Origin: Cyanobacterium sp. T60_A2020_053 | GTDB taxonomy: Bacteria; Cyanobacteriota; Cyanobacteriia; Cyanobacteriales; Cyanobacteriaceae | Direction of reading: 5' to 3' | Length of the DNA stretch: 37,301 nt | Assembly: GCA_015272165.1 (NCBI GenBank) | Contig: JACYMF010000072.1 | Coordinates: 1 to 37,301, forward strand | Shown: positions 23,781 to 31,764 of the stretch, piece after piece | Layout of the letters: every line of letters starts with the position of its first letter | How positions within the stretch are numbered: the stretch's first letter is position 1 | Notes under the pieces: generated by a model | What the model was told of the DNA's origin: nothing | Databases searched by the model: none | The model's input: only the letters and a program-made list of their open reading frames with translations | Translations under genes and position numbers: made by a program

Positions 23781-26027
23781 CTAATCCTCAAAATCAGCAT
23801 CAACAGCATCACTACCACCGCGCACCGTAACTAAATCAACTTGCTGACGGTAATAATCAACGCTTTTAATTTCCACCTCGACTTTATCCCCTAAACGATA
23901 AGCCGTGCGATTTTTGCGCCCCACTAAACAGGTATGGCGTGGTCGATGTTCATACCAATCATCTTTAAGTGAGCTAACATGAACTAAACCCTCCACCAAA
24001 GAATCCTCAATTTGGACAAAAAAGCCATAGGATTGGACACCGGTAATTAAACCACTGAAGATTTGACCTGTGCAATCTTTCATTTTTTCTGCCTTTTTCA
24101 AACCAGCCAAATCTTTTTCCGCATCATGGGCAATTTTTTCCCTTTCATTGAGGTGAGTTACTAAAGAATGTAAATCAGCTTCCAAATTAGCTTGAATGGC
24201 TGGGGGTAAAACATTCCAGTGAATTTCCCCATGACAGAGATTGCTTCTTAGGTTAACACCTTTTTTGGTATTGCTATGACGGCGATCGCGCCCATGATCA
24301 AACATGCCCTTAATTACCCTTTGAATATGTAAATCGATGTAACGTTGTCCGGGAGAAACACAATGGGTATAAATAGGATAGGCTAAACCAAAATGGGGCG
24401 CTGGATGTTGGGTATATTTATCATCCTTGAGGGAACATAATAACAAATAATTTAACACCTTATCATAGTCAGATTTGCCAAATTCTTGGGTCAAATGGTA
24501 GTAGTCGAGAGGTAACAAATCCTCCTCTGATTGGAGGGTAAAATCAAGGCTGAGGTTAGTTACTAATTTTAATAAGTCTTCCAATTCATCCCAATCCGGC
24601 TTGGCTTGGGTACAATAAATTGCCGGTAAACTTAACTCATGTAAATGTTCTGCCACCAGTTTACCCACTAATACCATTAACTCTGTCATGAGGGATAGTA
24701 CTGGTAGCTCGGCATAGGAAGCGATAGCACCAATGCGCCCTTCATCCTTGAAATAAGAAGTAATCTCATCCAAAGCAATGTCGAAACCTCCCCTTTGTAA
24801 CCGTTGCGCTTTTACCAACGGACTGAGGGTAAAGAAAATTTGGTTTAACATAGGTAAGACGGGCGCTAAATTATCTTTAGCAGTGCCTAAACCGATCATG
24901 TTTTGAATCTCTTTGTAGGTTAAATGATGATCCACTCGTACGACAGAAGGTTGCAAATTATATTCTATTACTTGCCCTTTGTCATCAAAAGTAATAAATA
25001 CTGATACAGTCAAGCGATCTTCTCCCGCTACCAAAGAACAGCATTTCTCCACCGCAGGGGGTAAGAGAGGGATGATTTTATCAGCTAAATGAACTGTAGT
25101 AGCTCGTTTACGGGCTTCTCTGTCGAGGTGTGTATCCGCTTCCACATAATGGGCAACATCAGCAATATGCACCCCTAAACACCAATTTCCTTGCTCGTTT
25201 TGCTCAAGGGTAAAAGCATTTTCAATTAATAAATCTAAGCCAACAACGTTATCTTGTTCTAGGGTGATGGTTAATTGCTCCCGTAAATCGAGACGTTTGG
25301 CTAACTCTTCCTCGCTGATGATGGATGTCATATCAGCAACTTTTTTTAAGACTCGCTCGGAAAAATCTTGGGGTAAGTCATGCTTAGAAGAGACAATATC
25401 AGTATCGGCGGCGGCTTCTGCATCACTGCCTAAAACCCTCATTACCTTACCAATAGGAGGATTTTGTCCGATGGGATACCTTAAGACGTTAACATGAACG
25501 AGGTGATTAATAGCATCCCTGAGGGACTCTGGTTCATCTTTGAGTTTTACCTCAAAGAGAAGTCGGTCATCGAGAGGTACGGCTCGAAATTCTTGTTCAT
25601 CTTGCACCACTCGGGCTAAAACTGAGGGGTTTGCCCTTTCGGTGATTAGTTTAACTTCTCCTTCGGGAGATCTTCTTCTCGTGCCTTCTTTGATAATTTT
25701 GACTAAAACTCGGTCACTATTCCAAGCGTGATTGAGGTGACTTTCTCTGATATAGATGTCGTCAGCATCTTCTTCGTCTTGGATGGCGAAGCAAAATCCT
25801 TTACTAGAACAACGTAATTTAGCTTCTACTACGTCAGCTTCGGAGACTCGGCGATATTTACCAAATTCTTTGGTGACAACGCCAATTTTTTCTAGTACAT
25901 CGAGGGCAATTTGTAGTTTTTCTAGCTCTTCTGGGTCTTCACAACCCAATTTTTTTTCTAAAGTTTTACCCGGTACTAATTTATCTTGGCTAAGGTGAGC
26001 AAGAATTGTAGCGATTGAAAATTCCAT
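23781..26027 (-). CDS. RNase II/RNase R (VacB/Zam-like) family protein with altered active site
   Basis: The start is ATG 26027 (MEFSIATILAHLSQDKL, 748 residues). A reading six codons longer would need TTG. Order of parts: N-terminal winged-helix/cold-shock region (1-190), RNB domain (about 250-600, with GVHIADVAHYVEADTHLDRE then ARKRATTVHLADKIIPLLP), and a C-terminal S1 domain (about 660-735, GLITGVQSYGFFVQIEDSLV). Intact RNase II/R enzymes degrade RNA 3' to 5' using four Asp in a TIDxxxAxDxDDA motif. Here the segment is TLEQDNVVGLDLLIENAF (255-272), with most of the four missing, and SPIRRY is SPGQRY (558-563). It may bind RNA without cutting. Synechocystis Zam (acetazolamide resistance) is a plausible relative. 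Confidence 0.85.
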   Translation of the reverse strand: MEFSIATILAHLSQDKLVPGKTLEKKLGCEDPEELEKLQIALDVLEKIGVVTKEFGKYRRVSEADVVEAKLRCSSKGFCFAIQDEEDADDIYIRESHLNHAWNSDRVLVKIIKEGTRRRSPEGEVKLITERANPSVLARVVQDEQEFRAVPLDDRLLFEVKLKDEPESLRDAINHLVHVNVLRYPIGQNPPIGKVMRVLGSDAEAAADTDIVSSKHDLPQDFSERVLKKVADMTSIISEEELAKRLDLREQLTITLEQDNVVGLDLLIENAFTLEQNEQGNWCLGVHIADVAHYVEADTHLDREARKRATTVHLADKIIPLLPPAVEKCCSLVAGEDRLTVSVFITFDDKGQVIEYNLQPSVVRVDHHLTYKEIQNMIGLGTAKDNLAPVLPMLNQIFFTLSPLVKAQRLQRGGFDIALDEITSYFKDEGRIGAIASYAELPVLSLMTELMVLVGKLVAEHLHELSLPAIYCTQAKPDWDELEDLLKLVTNLSLDFTLQSEEDLLPLDYYHLTQEFGKSDYDKVLNYLLLCSLKDDKYTQHPAPHFGLAYPIYTHCVSPGQRYIDLHIQRVIKGMFDHGRDRRHSNTKKGVNLRSNLCHGEIHWNVLPPAIQANLEADLHSLVTHLNEREKIAHDAEKDLAGLKKAEKMKDCTGQIFSGLITGVQSYGFFVQIEDSLVEGLVHVSSLKDDWYEHRPRHTCLVGRKNRTAYRLGDKVEVEIKSVDYYRQQVDLVTVRGGSDAVDADFED

Positions 26028-26558
26028 TGATAATCGTCCTGTCAATATCTATTTTTTGTGAACATTTAATGTGAGGTATGGTTAAAGCTAAATATTTTGC
26101 TTTTTTGACCTCTTTAGGAGTCAAAAGTTACTTTTTTCCTGACAGTGGGGAGAAAATTTAGTGGAGTTGTTCCTTAAACTTTGGTCTCTGACTATTATTT
26201 TTTCCAGTTTTCCCGACTCTAATTAGTTGGGTATTTTTTCTCTCTTGATGTTTACTCAACTAAGTAGAGATAACGGTGAAGGGCGCTGGATATCAATATT
26301 TGTCTTCTTCTGAAAGGTTAATTATGGGGGGAATTAGACATAGTCAGATGTTTTTCTCTGTAATTGACTGTAGGTTTTGACAGTTACTTTTTACTCTTGA
26401 TTCTAAAATATACCTTATTTTGTGCAAAAAGAGCAAAGAACAATGGATAATTGATAATTGACAATGGGCAGTAAAAGGAATGAAGAATATAGAAGTAATT
26501 GTTTTCTAAATTCTAAATTCTAAATTTTATCCCCCCTTCTCCCTGTCTCCCTATCTCC
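26028..26558. other. Intergenic region with heptamer array and pyrimidine tract
   Basis: No gene is supported. 26281-26290 has AGGGCGCTGG. At 26504-26526, TTCTAAA is repeated three times and followed by a CCCTNTCTCCC tract to 26562, the inverted form of the 8135-8215 arrangement. ATAATTGATAATTGACAATGG units precede it (26450-26466). The rest is AT-rich without structure that could be named. Confidence 0.6.
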
Positions 26559-27542
26559 CTATTCTTTCTTAGATTGCACCGCTTCAATTAAACTTTTCAC
26601 CTCTCCAGCGCCCTCCGACGGCTCAAAACTAAAAGGCATTTTCCCAGCACCCACCACCTTCAAACCAACGGGAATCAAACTCAATAAACCCTTGACACTA
26701 CGAAAATAATTACCGATCACAAAAAGGGCAAACTTACGCTCATCCACCCAACCACCTTCTTTCACTAAATCCACTAATACTTTGCGGTGTCGCACCGGAG
26801 TATTATCCTTCGGTGATTCAGTGTCTAAAAGACGACTTTTAATTTTCGTAATTTGGGTGAGGGGCGCTACATCCATAGGGCAAACTTCCTCACATAAAAA
26901 ACACCTAGTGCAACCCCAAACACCCTCTTCAATAGTATTATTTTTCTTCAACCTTTCCCCAGTCATATTATCCCTAGAATCATCAATCAAACGATAACTT
27001 TTTGCCAAAGCATGAGGTCCCACAAAATTACCATTCACCTCCTTACCATTACACTCAGAATAACAAGCCCCACACAAAATACAATTACCCGTTTGAGAAA
27101 GCAAATTTCTTTCTTCAGGAGTTTGTAAAAACTCTCTTTCCGTTAAGCTACGACTTTTACTACTAACGTAAGGGTCAACCTTTTCTAAATCCTGCCAAAA
27201 TTGATCCATCTTCACCACCAAATCTTTAATCACCGGTAGATTATTGAAAGGTGAAATCACAATTTCTGGAATTTTTTCCCCCTCATTAAAACCAAGACGA
27301 TTTAACTCTCCCTTGATATTCTCCTTACAAGCTAAAGCCGAACGCCCATTAATTTTCATGCCACAACTACCACAAATTGTATTACGACAATTTTTCCGAA
27401 AAGTTAAACTACCATCTAACTCCCACTTGATTTTATTTAAACATTCTAAAATAGTATTTTCGGGATTTACTTCTAAGGTATAGTCCTGAAAATGAGGCGC
27501 TAAACTAGGATTTTGACGGAGAATTTTTAAGGTAACTTTCAT
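26559..27542 (-). CDS. sdhB: Succinate dehydrogenase/fumarate reductase iron-sulfur subunit
   Basis: ATG 27542 (MKVTLKILRQNPSLAPHFQD) is chosen. The upstream 46 residues are low-complexity and lack family similarity. The 327-residue product has the 2Fe-2S ferredoxin domain with Cys52, Cys57, Cys60 and Cys72 (CRNTICGSCGMKINGRSALA then C). C-terminal clusters follow in NCILCGACYSECNG and GCTRCFLCEEVCPMDV, giving 4Fe-4S and 3Fe-4S sites. It passes electrons from the flavoprotein SdhA to quinone. The C-terminal tail (about 50 residues past the clusters) is longer than in the E. coli protein. sdhA and anchor subunits are not nearby, as is common in cyanobacteria. It is divergent from the first cyAbrB gene. 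Confidence 0.92.
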   Translation of the reverse strand: MKVTLKILRQNPSLAPHFQDYTLEVNPENTILECLNKIKWELDGSLTFRKNCRNTICGSCGMKINGRSALACKENIKGELNRLGFNEGEKIPEIVISPFNNLPVIKDLVVKMDQFWQDLEKVDPYVSSKSRSLTEREFLQTPEERNLLSQTGNCILCGACYSECNGKEVNGNFVGPHALAKSYRLIDDSRDNMTGERLKKNNTIEEGVWGCTRCFLCEEVCPMDVAPLTQITKIKSRLLDTESPKDNTPVRHRKVLVDLVKEGGWVDERKFALFVIGNYFRSVKGLLSLIPVGLKVVGAGKMPFSFEPSEGAGEVKSLIEAVQSKKE

Positions 27543-27860
27543 GGCAATGGTGACATTATTATTTGAGCTATTTCTATTGTCTGATCTTATTTTATAACTC
27601 ACAAGGGGGATCAGCTTAATTTTTGTTAAAATTATTTTACTTTGACCGTAATCTTTCTCTTTAACCTTAAAATATGTCAAAAAGCCACCACATAAGAATT
27701 AAAACTTATTTTCTACCACCACTAAGTAGAGAAAAAGCAGACAAATTTTCCCAAAATAGTAATATTAGTTAGAAAAAAAAATTTAAAATAGTGCTTAAAT
27801 GACAAAATTTTGTTATGATAAATTATTGAAAGAAAAAATAACAAATGAGGAAAAATATCT
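27543..27860. promoter_or_regulatory. Divergent region between sdhB and cyAbrB
   Basis: 318 AT-rich bases separate the two starts. TATGAT (27814-27819) preceded by GCTTAA (27793-27798) is the best promoter-like pair for the plus-strand gene. GAGGAAAAATATCT just before 27861 offers GAGG as ribosome site. No clear operator was recognised. Confidence 0.35.
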
Positions 27861-28253
27861 ATGACAGAAGTAGCAACTTCACCCTTGTCAGGAAAAGAGT
27901 TATTGCAAAAAGTAAAAGAGTTATCCACTGTTCCTCGTCGTGAAAGAGCAAAAGCCTGTGGTTATTACACCGAAGGAAAAAATGGTAAAATAAGAGTTAA
28001 TTTAACCGACTTTTATGATGCAGTATTAGAAGCTAAAGGAGTACCTTTAGACCCAGAAAGAACCAAAGACGGTCGAGGAAGAGAAGCCACTTTCCGAGTT
28101 AGTGTGCATAAAAATGGTCAAATTGTTATCGGTTCTAGTTACACCCAAAAAATGGGTTTACAACCCGGAGATGAGTTTGAAATTAAGTTAGGTTATAAAC
28201 ATATTCATCTCAGACAAACTGGCGAAGATTTTGACCTTGATGAAGTAGAATAA
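27861..28253 (+). CDS. cyAbrB-family transcriptional regulator (cyAbrB2-like)
   Basis: This 130-residue cyanobacterial AbrB-type DNA-binding protein has the N-terminal part PLSGKELLQKVKELSTVPRR, then ERAKACGYYT. The C-terminal swapped-hairpin domain is TFRVSVHKNGQIVIGSSYTQ, KMGLQPGDEFEIKLGYKHIH. In cyanobacteria the AbrB domain is at the C-terminus, as here. cyAbrB2 (Sll0822 in Synechocystis) acts widely on nitrogen, carbon and fermentation genes. The GRGREATFRVSVHKNGQIVI wording favours cyAbrB2, but that subtype call is from memory of the family. Its paralogue lies 1.2 kb downstream on the same strand. Confidence 0.9.
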   Translation: MTEVATSPLSGKELLQKVKELSTVPRRERAKACGYYTEGKNGKIRVNLTDFYDAVLEAKGVPLDPERTKDGRGREATFRVSVHKNGQIVIGSSYTQKMGLQPGDEFEIKLGYKHIHLRQTGEDFDLDEVE

Positions 28254-28339
28254 ATTAGTTTGTTTAGCAAGTCTCTTTGACCATTACTAAACAACATCAA
28301 AAAAACTATTCTGACATCTCCTTGACTTGAAAAATAATC

Positions 28340-29170
28340 ATGATTGATTTGTCCCACCATCTATTTTCTTTTGCTCAGTGGCATGGTCACGGACTCATTA
28401 AAATAGTGATCTTTTTGATAATATGGGGCGTAGTTTGGTTGCCTATAGCTATTCCTTTGGCAAGGTTAATTCGATGGCATCCCAGCGCCCCACTCACAAA
28501 CTCACAAAAACTAACTTTAATTACCTCTCTCTATCTCATCGCCCCACTATTGGCTTGGGGGGTGATGGGTAAAGAAGGGTTAAATCAAATAATTTTAATT
28601 TCTCAAGCTAGTATTATCAAGTCTATCTCATGGACTTATGTAGTAGCTATTATTACTATTGTAATCATTGATAGCTTACAGTGGTTAATGGGATGGTGGC
28701 AGTGGCAAAAACCTTCCCTGACTTGGCAAGATAGTCTGATTAGTGTGGTTTCAATATTCTTGGTGAGTCTCTTGGTGGGGGGAATTGAGGAATTAATGTT
28801 TCGGGGTGTATTTGTGGCATTTTTACGGGATAGCTTTCCCCTGTGGGGAGTAGCGATAATATCCAGTGTAATTTTTGCCCTTTTACATCTTGTCTGGGAG
28901 AGGGAAAACTCCTTACCTCAATTGCCCGGCTTATTTTTGATGGGGTTAGTGTTATTCTATGCTGTTACTCTGAATGGTGGTAACATTACCACAGCCATTG
29001 GGCTTCATGGAGGATGGGTATTTAGTATCGCTAGTTTAGATACTTTAAACTGCTATGAATATACGGGAAAAGTGTCTTCTTTTTGGTGTGGTAAAAAAGG
29101 AGAACCTCTAGCCAGTGTTGCCGGTGTGATGGTACTTTTACTCACGGTCGTGATATTAATGAATAATTAA
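28340..29170 (+). CDS. CPBP family intramembrane glutamic endopeptidase (CAAX/Abi type)
   Basis: This 276-residue protein has about eight membrane helices. The catalytic set of the family is present: E150 E151 and R155 in GGIEELMFRGVF, F179xxxH183 in IFALLHLVW, and a third motif with His224 in AIGLHGGWVFS. Members cleave within the membrane, as in eukaryotic Rce1, or serve in bacteriocin self-immunity. The substrate is unknown. It lies between the two cyAbrB genes in the same direction, 86 bases after the first, and could share its transcript. A short Ser/Cys-containing loop (NCYEYTGKVSSFWCGKKGEP) near the end is typical of cyanobacterial members. Confidence 0.9.
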   Translation: MIDLSHHLFSFAQWHGHGLIKIVIFLIIWGVVWLPIAIPLARLIRWHPSAPLTNSQKLTLITSLYLIAPLLAWGVMGKEGLNQIILISQASIIKSISWTYVVAIITIVIIDSLQWLMGWWQWQKPSLTWQDSLISVVSIFLVSLLVGGIEELMFRGVFVAFLRDSFPLWGVAIISSVIFALLHLVWERENSLPQLPGLFLMGLVLFYAVTLNGGNITTAIGLHGGWVFSIASLDTLNCYEYTGKVSSFWCGKKGEPLASVAGVMVLLLTVVILMNN

Positions 29171-29491
29171 GAATTAATCAAAGCCCATAATATCCGAGTG
29201 ATGGCATTAGCTAATATAATGCACAATTAATTTTACTCAGCTACTTATAATAGTTAAAATCAATTTATTGATAAAAACTTACGGAATACATTAATTATTA
29301 TTTGGTTTAGATTAACTACTTGATAGTCAGCAAATATTTATTAATGATTAAAGTGGGATTTTCTTAACTGTGATAATTGAGGTAGAAAAATAATAATTAC
29401 CAAGTTAGTATATTATAATTGATGGGTAAAAAGAGCAGGTTATCTGAATAAAAAAAAAACAACCAGTTAAAAAAGTACAAATAGGAAGTAA
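29171..29491. other. AT-rich leader region before the second cyAbrB gene
   Basis: 321 bases with no gene. TAGTATATTATAATTGATGGG (around 29406-29425) contains TATAAT-like bases that may be the -10 of the second cyAbrB gene. GGAAGTAA (29483-29490) lies just before its ATG as ribosome site. A run of nine A lies at about 29449-29457. Confidence 0.4.
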
Positions 29492-29872
29492 ATGTCTAAA
29501 GAATCAAAACCATTAGTAGGAAAAGAGTTACTCAAAAAAGTTAAAAAACTAGGTAACGTCTCCCGAGAAGAAAAAGCGATTAAGTGCGGTTATTACACAG
29601 TAACGGAGGGAAACCAAAAGCGAGTTAGTTTGGTAAAATTCCTTAATGCGCTGATGGATGCAGAGGGAATTGATTTAGATACTATTCCTTCTAGTGAAGC
29701 AAAAAGAAGAGGAAGAACCGCTAATTATCGTATCAATGTACAATCTAACGGTAATCTTTCTATCGGCAAAGCCTATACTGATAAGATGGGTTTAAAACCG
29801 GGAGATGAATTTGAAGTAGTGTTAGGGCGCAAAAATATTCATCTTAAACAGGTTGATGATTTAGAAGATTAA
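29492..29872 (+). CDS. cyAbrB-family transcriptional regulator (cyAbrB1-like)
   Basis: This 126-residue paralogue of the gene at 27861 has the same layout: PLVGKELLKKVKKLGNVSRE then EKAIKCGYYTV at the N-terminus, and TANYRINVQSNGNLSIGKAY, TDKMGLKPGDEFEVVLGRKN at the C-terminus. The NxxVQSNGNLxIG wording favours cyAbrB1 (Sll0359 type), which is essential in Synechocystis. The two proteins can form mixed complexes in other cyanobacteria. A terminator follows 20 bases after the stop, so transcription ends here. Confidence 0.9.
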   Translation: MSKESKPLVGKELLKKVKKLGNVSREEKAIKCGYYTVTEGNQKRVSLVKFLNALMDAEGIDLDTIPSSEAKRRGRTANYRINVQSNGNLSIGKAYTDKMGLKPGDEFEVVLGRKNIHLKQVDDLED

Positions 29873-29894
29873 TTAATTCTAAACGCCACAATAA

Positions 29895-29923
29895 CCCTTT
29901 TCCTTTTCGGAGAGGGGCTTTTG
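29895..29923 (+). terminator. Rho-independent terminator after the second cyAbrB gene
   Basis: CCCTTTTCC (29895-29903) pairs with GGAGAGGGG (29909-29917), nine pairs including two G-U, with loop TTTTC, followed by CTTTTGTG. An outer CACAA/TTGTG pair can lengthen the stem. Confidence 0.7.
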
Positions 29924-29980
29924 TGTTGAAAATAGCAAAAACCATAGGTTTTATTTTGAATATGCCTACAAACACTTTAT

Positions 29981-30224
29981 ATTTAGGGGTTGCTGACAAA
30001 GTGGCGTCCTTAGGGAAGTGGGAAGTGGATAGTGAAAAGGCTTATCAATTAAAGACTTTCGCAGAACTGAATACTATGATAAATTCTGAGCTTTGATTAA
30101 AAATTGTCGATTAGTGACAAGAAAATACTGCATTTTCTCTAAAAAACCCTATTTTTGGCACTTTTTTGGGTTTTTATGATGCTAAAAATTTTTATTTGAC
30201 AAGATTTTTGCAACAGCCCTACCC
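29981..30224. mobile_element. MITE-like element, diverged copy 3
   Basis: The left end TTTAGGGGTTGCTGACAAA and right end TTATTTGACAAGATTTTTGC then AACAGCCCTA are related to the TAATTAGGG family but more diverged. ACTGCATTTTCT...GGCACTTTTT in the right half matches the interior of copy 1 (near 6290-6310). Confidence 0.6.
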
Positions 30225-30231
30225 ATATAAT

Positions 30232-31206
30232 CTAAACAACAGAAAGCCCCTTCGATTTTAGCCATTCAGGATTATAGAGACGGGATTGATAGCGCGCGCC
30301 ACCATCACATAAAATAGTAACAATAGTATGACCCGGACCTAATTGCCTAGCAACTTGTAGCGCCCCTCCCACATTAATGCCCACAGAACCACCCATAAAT
30401 AAACCATCTTTTCTCAATAACTGATAAACTACCCTTAGCGCCTCAGTATCATCAACCCTAACCGCATCATCAATGGTTACACCCTCCATATTAGCCGTAA
30501 TGCGACTGTTACCAATACCCTCAGTAATAGAATTACCCTCAATCTCAATCTTGCCCGTTTTCACATAACTATACAAACCGCTACCCATGGGATCAGCTAA
30601 AATACACTTAACATCAGGATTCTGATCCTTTAAGAACAAAGATACTCCAGCAAAAGTTCCCCCCGTGCCAGTTGCCGCCACCCAAGCATCAATTTTATGA
30701 TCCGTTTGTTGCCAAATTTCAGCACCCGTCGTCTCATAATGCGCCAACCGATTAGCTAAATTATCAAATTGATTCGCCCAAATAGCATTATCCATTTCTT
30801 GGGCAATGCGCCCTGACAGCTTAACATAATTATTGGGGTCTCGATAAGGCACAGCCGGTACAGCGCGCACCTCCGCACCCAGCGCCCGTAAAGCGTCCAT
30901 TTTTTCTTGGGATTGGGTTTCAGGAATCACAATCACACACTTGTAGCCTTTTGCATTACAAATATGAGCTAAACCGATACCTGTATTACCGGCAGTACCT
31001 TCTACCACAGTACCACCGGGTTTCAGTAAACCTGATTTTTCAGCTTCTTGGATAATATATAAGGCAGCACGATCTTTTACAGAGCCTCCCGGATTAAGAA
31101 ATTCTGCTTTACCTAAAATTTCGCATCCCGTTTCGTCACTAAAGCTATTTAAACGAATCAAAGGAGTATTACCAATGGCGCCGATAAAACCGTCTCTAAT
31201 ATCCAT
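30232..31206 (-). CDS. cysK: Cysteine synthase A (O-acetylserine sulfhydrylase)
   Basis: This 324-residue fold-type II PLP enzyme makes cysteine from O-acetylserine and sulfide. PLP binds Lys44 in LNPGGSVKDRAALYI. The phosphate and substrate loops are TAGNTGIGLAH (71-81) and ATGTGGTFAGVS. The asparagine loop and QFDNLANRLAHYETTGAEIW are typical. It belongs to the longer cyanobacterial type with ITEGIGNSRITANMEGVTID. ATG 31206 starts MDIRDGFIGAIGNTPLIRLN, the usual beginning. A single gene with repeats on both sides. A close PLP paralogue such as cystathionine beta-synthase-like protein is the only alternative. Confidence 0.93.
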   Translation of the reverse strand: MDIRDGFIGAIGNTPLIRLNSFSDETGCEILGKAEFLNPGGSVKDRAALYIIQEAEKSGLLKPGGTVVEGTAGNTGIGLAHICNAKGYKCVIVIPETQSQEKMDALRALGAEVRAVPAVPYRDPNNYVKLSGRIAQEMDNAIWANQFDNLANRLAHYETTGAEIWQQTDHKIDAWVAATGTGGTFAGVSLFLKDQNPDVKCILADPMGSGLYSYVKTGKIEIEGNSITEGIGNSRITANMEGVTIDDAVRVDDTEALRVVYQLLRKDGLFMGGSVGINVGGALQVARQLGPGHTIVTILCDGGARYQSRLYNPEWLKSKGLSVV

Positions 31207-31253
31207 TAATATTTATCTTAGTCAATGTTGATCATCTAGTCTTTTATTTTACC

Positions 31254-31317
31254 TTACTGACGTTACGCACTGATTCAAATGTTAAGTTAAGGGAGGTTTC
31301 AGGTAGCAGGTTTCAGG
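31254..31317. repeat. 64-bp inverted partner of 541-604
   Basis: The sequence from TTACTGACGTTACGCACTGA to GGTAGCAGGTTTCAGG matches the reverse complement of 541-604 with one mismatch. It lies 48 bases before the cysK ATG, so it may hold part of that promoter region. Confidence 0.85.
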
Positions 31318-31374
31318 TTATTTAGGAAGTGCTGAAAAATTGGTTTATATCAAGTTCGGGTAATCTATAACGCT

Positions 31375-31639
31375 TTACCCTCACCCCCAACCCCTCTCCC
31401 ACAGCAGGGTGTTTTCAAAGTCAGGATCAAAATTGATTTGTTTTTGACAAGAAGACAATATAAGGATGATCCCCCCCAACCCCCCTTAAAAAGGGGGGAG
31501 ATTCAGGGAGACAGGAGGATTTTTTACTATTAATTGATTTATTAGTAGTTAAAAACCTCTGAATTTCAGATTATTGGCTAGTTTGAGAAACTAACATTTT
31601 TGAGAATGAAAACGCCCTGCTCCCACAGGAGAGGGGAGA
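31375..31639. mobile_element. About 265-bp dispersed element, copy C
   Basis: The left end CCCTCACCCCCAACCCCTCT leads to CCCACAGCAGGGTGTTTTCA. The right end reads TGAAAACGCCCTGCTCCCAC then AGGAGAGGGG. The interior matches copies A and B, including GGGGGG-rich inner palindrome CCCCCCTTAAAAAGGGGGG. The ends have the CCCTCACC...GGGAGAGG character of the REP units inside the restriction gene. Confidence 0.85.
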
Positions 31640-31764
31640 TAATAAATTAGACCTCTCCAATAATTATTTGAGTAATCAATATAAGTATTGTTTTTAAAAA
31701 TTACTAACAATTTATTAATGATCCCTGTCGATAAACTAGAATTTCTGGAGATGTCTATTATCAA

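Noticed and set aside
28259-28294. Terminator after the first cyAbrB gene (TTGTTTAG/CTAAACAA)
   Set aside because: The stem is eight A/T-rich pairs with a 19-base loop and no T-run, too weak to call.
16361-31639. CRISPR array from recurring spaced palindromes
   Set aside because: Copies are far apart and carry no regular repeat-spacer alternation. No cas gene is present.
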